Origin: Hypoxylon rubiginosum
Taxonomy: Eukaryota > Ascomycota > Sordariomycetes > Xylariales > Hypoxylaceae
DNA: 64,000 bases
NCBI GenBank assembly: GCA_902806565.1
Contig: CADCXA010000025.1
Location: 2,604,001-2,668,000 of the forward strand
Direction of reading: 5' to 3'
Under the pieces are notes generated by a model. That model did not search any database. It saw nothing but the letters and a program-made list of their open reading frames with translations, and was not told the origin of the DNA. A program made the translations under genes and the position numbers. This document shows, piece after piece, positions 23,001 through 36,200 of this stretch; position 1 is the stretch's first letter; each line of letters opens with the position of its first letter.

Positions 23001-24097
23001 CCTGTAAGGAACGGAAACCTAACGTCGTATGGATACAGATGCATGTTTATATTCATCTCTTTCCAATCATATCAGCAAAAGGATGATAAAGGTGTTTTAT
23101 CGGTAGCAATATGGATACTTACCTACATATGTAGGTACATAAATCTTAAGCTAAGAAGTAAGCTTAGCCTCGTAAGTCTTATTAGTAGGACGCGGTGTAA
23201 TCTTCATTTTCATTGCTCCTCTATTAATTAAGTTTACATCCCGTACCACGACTTTCAACAATGTAATTCCCTTCGATGTGTTGCGCATTTCGTCATGTTT
23301 CGGTTTTTTATTACCCGACAGCTCAGTGATCTACCTGTCCGTTCTGTCGGTGTGACATCAAAGTCGTACTTGTCTTAGAACATTGAAGCAATAAGTTTCC
23401 GCGGCTGGCTGTATGCAAGAGCACATACGTTAGGTACTTTACTCGATCACATGTGGTTCATCAAGAGACGTTCAGAAGAAAGACATGCGACATGCCAACT
23501 TATGCCCACCTTGTTTATAAGACAGAGTGCGAAGAGCTTGAAATCTACCTTAAAACATTCACAAGTTCGTAGAAAGAGCAGCGCTCGTTGCCTTGCATTA
23601 CCCCTCCCTATATTTTACTCCTATTCTATAGCGACGCCCCTTAGAAGTCACATAACTATCACGATAATCACGATTAAAAAAATAGGCATGGATGGAATCC
23701 TCAAGATTCTTTATTCGCGAAAAATTCCTACATCAGCGGCTTCTCGAAGGGACTAGATACGGTAACATAAGATGTGACCGAAAAGGGTCAACCATCTCAA
23801 GTTCCCTTCCCATTTTCATTCGAAATGCCACCAAAAAGACGAATTCCCGGTCGCCATTGATGTTGTGACCCTCTAATGGATTGACCACAACCATGATTCT
23901 TTGCGAACAGCCAAACTTAGAAGAAAGCAACAACCTCGTTAGAGTCAGAAGCCTGACTACTTTCCTTAAACTCCATGCCATATCCTACCTACCTCCTAGG
24001 ATCCGTCGTGCCCGTGGTTCCTATATCGGCAGGTCTCGAAAGGGGAACCTCCCGCAAATGGCCCGGGTATCTGAGAAGAGATGCAGACCGACAACGC
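20032..24097. other. Long intergenic region (4 kb)
   Basis: The first 1.1 kb (to about 21,130) is probably the leader and promoter of the RNA-binding protein gene. In that gene's sense it is pyrimidine-rich, notably 20,880-21,040, and may contain a leader intron. From 21,200 to about 24,090 I find only short scattered open frames on both strands with no recognisable product. The region holds many TAGGTA-like words and A/T runs. No tRNA-like cloverleaf or repeat array was seen. Confidence 0.55.
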
Positions 24098-25926
24098 TCA
24101 GGGCTTGCACCGTCCCATGAAACGGGGGTACAGGCACGTCGTGCGGACGGTGTGCTGGTTGGCGATCCAAGCGAGGAATCGTTCTAGTCCAAGGCCGTAT
24201 CCGCCATGAGGGGAGGTACCATACCTATGTTCGTGTTAGTCTTATGTTCGAGATATCACGACCGTAGTTAAGGGTGAAGCAAGACTCACTTGCGCTGGTC
24301 AGTGTACCAGTAGTAATCCTTAGCATCGATACCCTGGTTCTTATACGCCTGCAGCAGCTCCTCGTATCCTTCCATTCTCATGCTACCGCCTACAATCTCA
24401 CCCACGCCCGGCATCAGGCAGTCCACGCTCTCGGTTACACGCAGGTCCGAGGGATCCTTTTTCATGTAGAACGCCTTGATCTCCACCGGGAAATGCGTTA
24501 GGAAGATGGGCCGGTTGATGATATCGGTCATTCTACGCTCAGCGGCCTCCGCAATATCATCTCCGAACACGTGGGGGTTGCCCTCCTCGTTGGGGATGGG
24601 AGGATCTTGGGCGTTGAGCCAGTCGATCGCGTCCGAGTACTTCATGCGCATGAAGGGACGAGACGGCTTCTGGAAAGTAGGGTTGAGCTCCTTCAAGTAA
24701 GCCGCGATGGTCGGGTTGGCCAAGACGATATCGATGACTCGGCAGATGACTTCCTCCAGATGCTCCAGTAGGTCGTCGAACTCGATGAAGTCCAACTCGG
24801 CCTCGACATGAGTGTACTCTGATAGATGACGGCGCGTCAGACTCTTCTCGGCACGGAAGGACTTCTCGATGCAGTAAACGTCTCCAAGGCTGGGGAGGAC
24901 GGTCTCGAGATAGAGCTGGGACGACTGGGTAAGATAGGCCATTTCGTCATAGTAGGGCGCGCTGAAGAGGGTAGCGCCGCCTTCGACTTGAGTCTGTACC
25001 AGAGCGGGCGGGGCGACCTTGGTGAGGTGAAGATCTTCGTACACCTTCACGAATGCAAGCTCTACGGCCGCGCGAATCTTCATGATCGCGGAAGCGTTCT
25101 CACCTCGCAAGACCAGGTGTCGGTTGTCAAGCATCTGAGCATCCCATTGGTTCTGCTGCGCCGATACCTTGTTGGTAATGGCTTCTTCGTCGCTCGGCGA
25201 TGCACCTAGGACCTCGTAATAATCGACGTGCAGCTCGCGGTCATCGGGGGCTGTCTGTCCGGCAAGAACTTTGCGCATCTCGCCGTATAGAGCGAGAGAA
25301 GTACCTTGAGCGAAGGTAAGAGCGTCGTAAGTCTTAGTCAGATCACCAGCAGTCAAGATGCATTGAAGCTGTCCATATCCGTCGACCAAGGTGATGAAGG
25401 TGGCCTGCTTCTGTACCCGCAGACGGTGGATTCGTCCAAAGACCTTGACTCTCGTGCCCTTCTTGTCACCATCACCAAGCTCGATATCTTTACGGTTGAT
25501 CTTGATCTTGACCGGCTTCGGCAGTGACTCATCCTGCTTTAGGATAATCTTCTTAGCAGCTTCGAGTGTCTCCAACTTCTGCTTCTTCAGGGCTTCTTCC
25601 GCCGCGGCAGCCTGCTGCTGTTTCTGGACCTTCTTCTTGTGGGCATCAAGAGCACCTTGAGCCTTCTTGACGGCGCTCTTGGCGGGTTCTTTCCATATGA
25701 GTCGCACGGAAGGGTCTTCGACGGGGCCGACAGGGCCGGTGACAGAGGCTCGAATTTGGTACTGGGGGGTGGGCTTCTCGAAGTTCTGGATGTATGCGTA
25801 GGCAAGGGTCTTGTAAGGCTTGAACTCGGAACCGTCAGCGGTCTCGTCGTCCTTACCGGCGTCGGTATCGACGAAGCTTTTGCCGTCGTTCTTGACCCGC
25901 TGGGCCAATTCTTCCACGGCAGACAT
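24098..25926 (-). CDS. Asparaginyl-tRNA synthetase, cytoplasmic
   Basis: Two exons, 25926-24290 and 24224-24098, with a 65-base intron; 587 residues. It charges tRNA-Asn with asparagine in the cytosol. After an N-terminal extension (1-160, with a Lys/Ala/Gln-rich helix) comes the OB-fold anticodon-binding domain ([20 protein letters not shown] onward) and the class IIb catalytic domain. Motif 2 is [20 protein letters not shown]. Motif 3, [10 protein letters not shown], is carried entirely by the short second exon, so a model stopping at exon 1 would be inactive. The C-terminal end [14 protein letters not shown] is typical of eukaryotic AsnRS. There is no obvious mitochondrial presequence, so a separate mitochondrial enzyme is expected. 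Budding yeast names this gene DED81. Confidence 0.96.
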
Positions 25927-26933
25927 GGTTGCGCTGTGTAGTTGAGTGGTTATATGCGAAGGGTACGTGACACCAATGGTCTTTGGTTCCTATTACCTAA
26001 CCTCGTGCAGGTTAAGGCGGGATATCAGGGCGTCAGAATGTCAAGGTGGGATGTTTACGAAGACTGATTTGAATTGGGACGAAATCGATGGTGGGTTGGT
26101 GGGCTGGCGGGGTAGTTTAGTACCTAAAGAATGGATCTTGATCTACCTTGGGTAATTTTTGAATCTTTTGATATCTCAGGTACGCAAGATAGCGAGATAT
26201 CGAGGTAGGACAGTTGGTCTGTTAAATGCTGGTCAAGAATTGGCTACTAGGAAAGTTGACTCATTGTTTATTGTCTGTTTATCCGGTAATGGCTATCTAT
26301 TGACTCACCCTGAGATACAAGCAATTGAGATTTGATATCGGTAAGGTTTCAGGCAGGTCCCGTCCCGTTAGATAAGCATCGGTGCGAGAGGCCGTGTGTA
26401 ACTTGAAGGACAAGTTTCAAGGGCTTGCCAGTTGCTGCCAGACGCTGCCACACGTAACCGTTATCAGCTGTAATTATTTGAGCGATATCGGCACTATCCC
26501 AAAAAGAGATAATAGGGGTAAGCAAACAACCCCTTGATACCATCTTCAGATTGAGCGTATCATAAGTAGTAGGATCTTAAGATGAATAACAAAGATGGTC
26601 CTCGAAATATGGTAGATGGATGATTGCTAGGTATTTTAATTGTGTAATTTCTACCTAGGTCAAGGCATGTGTTCGGCCGTGCCGTTCGCCTACTATAACT
26701 CGTCAGAGTCAAGTAATTCACCACACGCTTCGTGAGACCACGCAGTAGCTTTCTCCCGACCATACCTAGTAGATCCTCTCTCTCTACCCATGAACGCCTT
26801 TCTTCGCTCACGAAGAAACCTCTATCACCTATCCCACCTTTATTCGCCTAGGTCTCACGTAGTAGTCCCCCAACTCAAACCACCCACATAATCTTCCTCC
26901 CCCCCCTCCCCCCCCTTTTTTTCTTTCCACTAC
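25927..26933. other. Intergenic region upstream of AsnRS
   Basis: The first few hundred bases are the AsnRS leader and promoter. The end, 26,880-26,935, is a run of C and T on the + strand next to the stop of the agmatinase-family gene, so it lies in that gene's 3' region. A near-copy of the palindrome (CTACCTAGGTC) sits near 26,651. The open frames at 26,349-26,543 and 26,560-26,811 (-) have no recognisable features. Confidence 0.5.
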
Positions 26934-28505
26934 CTACAGCTCCTCCTTCTCCACACCACCCTGAACCTTCAGTCCCCCCGTCTCCGTCTCCGTCCCCGTC
27001 ACCGTCCCCGTCGCAGTCCCCGTCTTCCCCATCTCCTCCCTCCCCTTCTTAACCATACTACTCAACAACTCAAACACGACCTGCGCGGCCGCCAGCGCCG
27101 TCTCCTCGCCGACCCCCTGGTACGCCGGCGCGACCTCGACCACGTCCGCGCCCACGACGTTCAGCCCCTCGACCCCGCGCAGCACCCGTATCAGCTCCCG
27201 CGTCGTCCACCCCCCCGGCTCCGGCGTCCCCGTCCCGGGAGCGAACGCCGGGTCCAGCACGTCGATGTCGACCGACAGGTACACGGGGTCCTCGGTGCCC
27301 AGCGCGCCCATGATCTGTTCGACGATCCCCCGCGTGCCCACGTCGTCCATGTCGTCCGCGCTGATGCGCACCCAGTTCTGCGCGTCGTCGTCGTCCCAGT
27401 CCTCGGTCCCGGACAGCCGCGTCCGCAGCCCGGCGTGCACGTTGGGCGCCGACGACGCGTTCGACAGGAGCCCCTCCTCGCCCGCGAGCCAGAACATGGA
27501 CCCGTGCGTGAACCGGCTCTGCTCGGACGACCAGTAGCTCGGGTACTTGGCCGGGTGCCAGGTGTCGAGGTGCGCGTCGAAGTGCAGCACGCGGACCGGG
27601 CCGTACAGGTCCCGGACCGCGCGCAGCGCCGGCAGCGAGAGGCTGTGGTCGCCGCCCAGCGTGATGAGCTTCGGCTTGGAGAGCAAGGGGGACACGGGGG
27701 TGCGCGCGCCGAGCTCCGCGAAGGCCGCCGTCATCTGCTTCAGCGCCGCGCCGTTGTCCACGGGGACCACGGGGATGTCGCCGCAGTCGAGGATCTTGGC
27801 CCAGTCGGCGTACGGGTTGATGTTGGCCCGCGGGTTGTAGCCCCGGAACGACGTCTGCCTGGCCGAGGCGGCCCGGATCGCGCGGGGTCCGAACCTCGCG
27901 CCTGGTATCTCTATTAGTAGATGCAGGATGTTTTTCCACGGTGTAGCATCAGGGGTTGTCTCCGTGGGAGGAGACGCTCGTGAGCGGCACACAGGTAGGT
28001 AAAGGGGTACTTACCAGGTCGGTAGCTCACAGCGGTGTCAAAGGGGGCACCGATGATAGCGATGTCGTATAGCTCGCTCGGAGTAGTCAAGCACTTGTGA
28101 TACTCTAGGTGCGCGAACGTGGAAATGCCTGAAAATCCCCACTGTATATTCACATTTACTCATTAGCATAATAACCATTCACTGTTATTTCGTATAGATA
28201 GTTTGCAGGTCTGCGTGATGTCTTTCCTCTGTAAGTAACTTGACAGACTGCAATATTCATATCTTCTCATCTTACAAATGACAGCTCCTCGACCTATCCA
28301 CCTCGTATGCCACAATAGTAACCCAAATCATGTTTAAATTATAGGAGTAGGGAATGTCATTGCTTACCTCGTGCCCCCATTTCTTCTCCAAGTCGTCAAG
28401 TTCCTCCTGGGACCATTCCCGGACCTCGTGACTATGGCCGCCGCAAGCTCGAACGAGAGCCGAGCCGTAGCCCACGGCAAGGCAGAGGAGCTCTCTCGGC
28501 TTCAT
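26934..28505 (-). CDS. Agmatinase-family ureohydrolase with signal peptide
   Basis: Three exons: 28505-28368, 28141-28015 and 27901-26934; 410 residues. The family splits agmatine or related guanidino compounds into an amine and urea using two Mn ions. The metal-binding words are all present: GGDHS, FDAHLD and [20 protein letters not shown]. Exon 1 encodes a likely signal peptide ([23 protein letters not shown]) and the family's [14 protein letters not shown] start. Exon 2 gives [17 protein letters not shown] and [15 protein letters not shown], and exon 3 resumes ARFGPRAIR. The signal peptide suggests a secreted, vacuolar or ER-lumen enzyme, as in several fungal agmatinases. The tail has a Thr-Gly repeat from a short DNA repeat near 26,970-27,025. 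Substrate is uncertain: agmatine, guanidinobutyrate or another amidine are possible. Confidence 0.9.
26965..27030 (-). repeat. Short GC-rich minisatellite coding the Thr-Gly tail of the agmatinase-family protein
   Basis: On the + strand the unit is close to CCGTCTC/CCGTCCC followed by CGT, repeated about eight times with drift. In the coding sense it gives alternating Thr-Gly and Thr-Glu pairs ([17 protein letters not shown]). It lies outside the catalytic domain and is probably length-variable between strains. Confidence 0.7.
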
Positions 28506-30856
28506 TGTTCTCCTGCTATTTCTCTTGCGTCGGGACTTGCTGAAATGTTGGCAAATGGGATGTAGAATGCAGGATATAGGGAAGTAGGAGTTTAGAAAGA
28601 TTTAGGTAGTTGGGTGGTTTTCATTGTTCTCTATTCTTAAATTTTACTTCATGATGGAGACAAAAGATACGGAATATAGAAAATATTACTCTATAGATAC
28701 TTGTGGTAGCTTTCTATCATGCCGGAGCGGAGTAGATAAGCTAACTAGGTGGTAGGCTACTTAGGTAAATCCACGGACACTCCGTTGGTAGGAGTATGTA
28801 GACTTAGTATAGAATCTCGGCGGCGGTTCGTAGCGAGCCGAAGATAAAGCTTCATTAGGTAGTTGCAGACGCTCGTCTCTCGCCATTGGTTCGCCGATTG
28901 TCGATTGTGTATACCTCCGTTATATTCGCTGAAGAAAATGCCGGCTCCGGTTTTTGACTTCCTTTTTGCTGCAGCCATTTCCTGCGACTGTCTCCCAACT
29001 AACGCTAACCTGCATACAATATGTACGAGGTAGGATATGTATATGCATGCATGCAGTATGTATAGACTTATGTATGTATGAGGTAAGAAAGACGAAAGAG
29101 AAGAAAAAGAAAAAGAAGAGACCCTTTCGTAAGACCCCACGTTTTCCAACATCGCTCAACACTTACATGTAGCAGCGTAGCCATGCATATTTACGAGCAT
29201 GGCATTTTCTTATCAACCTATGGCGGACGAGTCTGCCTTGCCTTTTTGCGTCCTCGCAGCCACGCATACGCCATCACCTCGAATTGCCTTGGACGACTAG
29301 AACGAAAGTGCATAAGAGCCGATCTGATAGGGATCTGTACTAGTATGCGTATTATTTATATACATACGGAATACACATACCGTAGAACACCCGCCTAAGA
29401 ACATATCATCATATAACCATGCCTGCGCGTATACATACATAGCGGCACGTAGGAGGCGGCAAATGCTCGCATATACCTCCCCCTTTTATCAAGGAATAAG
29501 TATAAGGCTGCTTGAATCATGGGGTTTTCCAACCAATGCTTCTCTGAGACATCTTTACATAGTAGCAATTCCTTCGTTCGGAAATATGCCGAGGTAGTTA
29601 CCCTACTTGGTATCTAGCTAGCGAGGCATATGCAACTGGTATGCAAGTTTTTAGTAGTGCGCTAAAGCTTAGGTACATTAAATTAGGATGTAGCCGTATT
29701 ACGTATGTACCTTGTACCTTATGTAGTTATATATTGCTGGGCCTTGTTAGTTGTTAGAAAAGTTCAACAATCATTAACCATATAATATCAATATATACAA
29801 GGCATATAGTATATGTCAGGAGGTAGACAAACATCCAAGATGGCTTCATCCCGGCATTGGATTCACATGTCAACCGGGGTTATTCCACGTGCTCGGGTCC
29901 GATCTAGTCTCTACGCTATAGCGGAATCCTTGATCTGTTCCAACACATGAACCCCTATCCCGACTTAACTGATACAACGAACAATTTGCTAACTTCCCGG
30001 GTTTGTGCCAGCTGGACATAAGAATCGGTAGAAGTCGGGAAAGTAAGGGCAAGTCGGGATATTTTGCTGTCCATTGCTACTATACCTATCCCTTTTCACA
30101 AGACATACATTTACCCAGAGACACGTAGCAGAGGATGCGAGACGTACAGAATGGGTACCCAGATCAGCATCTGAATGGAATGCCCTCGTGCCCCGATGGT
30201 AGGCTATCACGTAAACGGGGGAACAAAATAAGATGGGGGAAGATGACGGTCAAATCAATTCAGATGCACTCCGATCGCCAAACAACCTATCAAAGTCCTT
30301 CCTGCATTCATGAATTTCCCCTCCAAACCCTGGCTGCTTAGAAAGTGGTACGAAAAAAAAAGAGAAAGAATCAGGGCGATTATGAATATTGAGTCGAAAG
30401 TGCTTGTTCCCGAGGCAAGTGGTTTTTGGATCGCTGCCTCTTATATCGAAGCCGACCCCTGCCCGCACTGGCGTATATCTGACTCTATCCCTGAACCTCG
30501 AGAACCTTTGTGGACTAGAGAGAGGCTTCCCGTCCGGATGGACTAAAACCTGGAGCCCCTATAAGAGTACCCTTCAAGTCTCTAGTTGTTCCAAATGGTA
30601 CCGTCCTCGATGCGGTATGCTTCCGCGTATTTGATTCATTCTGAATCCTATCCCACTTGTGGTATCACACAAGCGCAAATGTCTAAAAGATCGCCCCGTT
30701 ACGAAAAATGCAGATGTTGTGGGAAAATGCCCAAGTGTGACATGTCCGTATGCCTTCCAACCTGTAGCGGTAGCTCGTGGATGATACTTGATGCTCGATA
30801 CTCTCCATGAGGCCAAGGCGGGGAAATGTCCGTGCTGTTGCTCGCCCGATTCGGTA
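28506..30856. other. Intergenic region between the agmatinase-family gene and CDC42
   Basis: No gene can be supported in these 2.35 kb. The longest open frame (28757-29152, -) starts in low-complexity Ser/Phe and Tyr/Ile codons derived from AG-rich and TATG-rich simple sequence. The stretch 29,040-29,130 has ATGTATG- and GAAAAAGAAAAAG-type simple repeats. The open frames around 30,300-30,800 overlap on both strands without recognisable motifs. Confidence 0.5.
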
Positions 30857-31867
<1,011 letters not shown>

Positions 31868-33191
31868 ATTGACTTGCTAAGCTCCTTCGCAGGAGCAGGT
31901 GCAATATGTTGATGTCCCTGACCCTGATTACGCAGCTGTCTCTGTCTTATCGCGAGTAGGCTTGAGGACTTGTTGGCGGGTATCGGCCGTTCTGACTCGT
32001 AAAAACAAGGCGTCAAGAGGAAGAAAAAAAAGGAAAGGCAGAGGGGTGAATGGGGCTCCGGGGGAAATGGATGTCTCAAGTTTAACCCTCAATAAAATGG
32101 GCGGCGGTGAAGGGGAAAAAAAATACTGGAGAGAGACTCGGTGGAAAAGATGCACTTATCACAAAGAGAATTGGCAATGAAAATCGAAAAGTAATCGGCG
32201 GACGAGAAGGAGTTTGAGAGTAGCAGGGACTGAGACTGGGATTGGGGGACTGGGGGACGGAGACGGAATAGACAGGGACTGGAGCTTTTGCTAGGCTTGA
32301 CGAGATTGGTAGATTGGAGATTGGCAAAGAGACCAGCAGGAGAACCAGCAGGAGAGGGAAGCTGGGGTTTTTTTTGGTTTTGGTTTGGGGCGCCTGGCAG
32401 CCCTGAGTGGTGATTTTTCTGGGTTGCTGGATTCTTGGGTGCTGGACGCTGAATGGATGCTAGATGGATGCTGGACGCCTGCGGTGCTGGGTTGTGCTAG
32501 GTTCTGGGTTCTAGCTTTCCAATTGCTGGGATTGCTGGTGATTTTCTATTCCTTAGAGGTCTGCCTTTTTAGTGACATATTTTGGGGCGTGAGTGCGTGA
32601 GTAGCATAGACTTGGGCGTGGTAGGCACGGTAGGCGGTAGGCGGAGGCGTAGGCGTGGTTGCATGGGCACCTCAGGCTTTCTGGGCTGTTTGATTTGGCC
32701 TGACACCTGTGCACTGACGTTGCAATAAGTACGTACCTTCTTCAAACCAACTCCTTAAGACAAAAATGCCCCACGCATCTTTCTTAGCTCCTCAGATGAA
32801 CATGCAACTACATGATAAGATGCAGATAACAAATATTATACACATCACATCTACAATTCTTCTATCACACCACAGCAGGGCGAATTGACTGAATCACACC
32901 CCAATTATCCTAGGCGCAGTTGACGTGTGATTGAGTTATGTACACTCATATATCTAACAGCTGAAGATGGTAATAATAGGGAAAGAAGAAAGAAAGGAGA
33001 TGAGAAACAACAAAGAGATGATAGCATCCCTTGTCTCACGATCGTGGAACTAACAAGACTCACTAACATGAAAAATTGCATATCAACGGGTTGTCGACAA
33101 GAAGCCCTGACCAGATTATGCGCAATGCTTTCGAAGCTATCATGCTATCGTGCCTGTTAGGGGCTATCCGGGAAATCAACAAGGAGCGAAG
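31868..33191. promoter_or_regulatory. Upstream region of CDC42 up to the AT island
   Basis: The first 500 bases are pyrimidine-rich in the CDC42 sense and are probably its leader. From 32,400 to 32,540 the CDC42-sense strand has a cluster of CCAGC and CCAGCA words, and 32,615-32,665 has imperfect GTAGGCG repeats on the + strand. The last 500 bases are ordinary intergenic DNA with no gene seen; base composition stays normal until the island edge near 33,200. Confidence 0.5.
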
Positions 33192-33205
33192 AGGGTCAAT
33201 ATATT
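33192..33205 (+). repeat. Left-edge copy of a short inverted sequence
   Basis: AGGGTCAATATATT lies exactly where the composition shifts to the AT island. Its near-exact reverse complement (one base longer) lies at the other edge, 45,511-45,525. It may be the remains of terminal inverted repeats, or chance in AT-rich sequence apart from the AGGGTCA part. Confidence 0.4.
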
Positions 33206-36200
33206 CAACACATAATTTTACTCGGTAACTATCGTTTCGTTTTATTAGTAAAATCCTATTAAGCTAGATCCCGTCCGGTATCCCTTAAATATTGTTACGT
33301 TAATATAGTTTTAAAAAACTAATATAATAATAACATTTATTTTTTAAATTAGTTTAATATATTTCTCATATGTTTTTTATATAATAATATTTATACGGTG
33401 TTATTAAAATATTTTATAATAAGTTATAGTAATTTATTATAAATAAAACGAATAAACTTTTTTATTTTTTTTTTTTAAAATTATAAAGCTATTTTTTAAA
33501 TAATATAGTAATTTAAAGTTTATAAAAAATTAAATTTAATTATATATTTAAAAAATTATATTTTAAAATATATATTTTTTATTTAACTTTATAATAAAAT
33601 TTAATAAAAAATATACCTTATAAATATTATAATTATTATAATTATTTTATATTTTTTAGTTAATTTTATTTATTTTATTTTTTATTATATAGTTATTATT
33701 TTTTTTTATTTTTAAAAAAATTTTAAATTAAATTAGTTTTATTATATATAATTATTAAGGAAATTATTTTTTAAATGTTAATAAATTTTATTATTTTTAA
33801 ATGTTATATTTATTTTTATTTTTATTTTTATTTTAATTATTTAGAATTTTTATATTTATATTAATTTTATTTATAATTTGTTTTTTAGGTGTTAAATTAT
33901 TATTTTTTTTAATATTAAATTTAAATTCTGTTAAATTAAATATCTTTTTTTTTTTAATGTTTAAAATTAATAATTATTTATTATAAATTTGTTTTTTTAA
34001 AGAATTTATAGTTTTTTATTTTAAGTTTTTAAATATTTAAAGTAAAATAAAATATTTAAATTGTTTATTTTTAAAATTACTTAAAGTTTATTTTTTAAAT
34101 GTTTTTATTAATTATATAAGTTTATTATAAATGTTTTTATTAAATATAAAAAAAAAAATATTTAAAGTAAAAAATTAAAATTAAATTAAAAATTTTATTA
34201 AATAAAAATTTTTCTTAAATATTATAATATAAATAAAATAATGTTTTTTATATTTATTAAAAAAGTTAAATTTATTATTTATTTATTTAATATAGTTTAT
34301 TAAAAGTTATTTATAAATTTAATTATTATAATAAATATATTATTTATTATTTTATTTATTATTTATAAATATTTTTATTATAAAAAGTTATTAAAAAATA
34401 TATAAATATAAAAATAATAGATATTAATTTTAAGTAAGTTTAATATTTAGTTATTTTAATTTAAATAGAATTAAATTTTAATAAAAACATTATTTTAAAA
34501 AAAAGTTTAAAAGTTATTTAAAATTATTTATAAAAATATAAGGTTTAATATTATATAAATTTAATTTTAAAAAATATAATTAATAAATTTTATTTAAATT
34601 AAAACACTATTTATATTTATAATTTATAAATTTAATAATTTATTATATTAAATTAATTTATAATATAATTATTAAAATTATTAGTACTTATTATTATATA
34701 TTAAATAATAATATCCTTAATAATATATATTAAATATTATTAAATTTAACATTTTTTTTTAATTTAATTTTAAATATTTATAATATAAAATTCTTATTTA
34801 ATAAAATTACTTTATTTTTATTAAAATAAAAATTTTTTATAAAAAAAATATAAATAATTAATATTATTTAAAATTTATAAAAGAATTTTTTAATATTAAA
34901 AAAAATAAAAGTAATAACGTTAAATATTATAATATAAATAGTTATAATTATAATATTAAATTTAATATATTAGTTATTTTAAAAGATTTTTTTAAATTTA
35001 ATAATTATAATAATAAAGTTTATATAAAAATTTAATTTAAAAACAGTTTTTATATTATTATATTAAAAGTAAATAAATATATTAAAAATAAAAGATATTA
35101 TAAATTATATTATATAACAGGTTTTTTAAAAAGGTTTTAAAATTTAAAAAAGATATAAAATAATATTAAAAAATAATATAATAATATTAAAAATATATAT
35201 AAAATATATATAAATTAAATTAAGGTTAGTAAGTTATAAATAAATTTATTATAAAAAATTTTAAATGTTTAATATATATATTATATTTTTATAGTTATTA
35301 TTAATTTTTAAAATTTATATTACTATATATTATTATTTTAATTAATAATTATTTTTATATAATAATATTATATATAATTATTTATATTATTTAATAACTT
35401 TATTAAAGTTTTTATTTTAAAGTTATTTTAAATTTTCTTAATTTAATAAGCTTGGGTTTTTAATAATATTTATATTAATATTAGTGATAATTATATTAAT
35501 ATTATTAATATTTATAAATATCTTATATTATTTATATTATTATTTTTAATTTAATATTTTAAAATAAATTTATTTGAATTAATTCTTTTTATTTATTATA
35601 TAATAATATAAAATATACTGGTTTTATAAAACAGATAATAATATTTATAATTAACTTTTATAATTAAATTTTTTTATATTAAACTGATTTTAATTAAAGT
35701 AATTTTTTTATTATTTAAAAAATAATAACTAATATAACGTTTTTTAGTTTTATTAAAATTTTATTTATATAAATTATTATATTAAAATAACTTATATATT
35801 ATTAAAAATAGATTTTTATAATTAATTATAAATAAATAAAAATATAATATAAATTTTACTAATAAAAGCTATTTTTTATTACCAATTAAATAAAAAAATT
35901 AAAACTATTTTATTTATTTATATATTATCACTTTTATTTATAAAATAAATAAATAAATACCTTTAATATTAATATATTATTTTTAATAAAAATGTTTTAT
36001 TATAATTTTAATGATTTTAATAAATTAATTTATTAAATTTTATTACTTTATTTTTATTATTTTAATATATATAATATTTATTTAAATATATAACTTTTAT
36101 TTTTATTTAATATACTTATTTTAATAATATTTTTTTTATTTTTAATTAAATAATTTATATTTTTTTTTTTTTAATAATAATATTATTTAAAACTAATATT

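Noticed and set aside
28757..29152. 131-codon minus-strand open frame
   Set aside because: Largely coded by ATGTATG- and GAAAAAG-type simple sequence; no motif.
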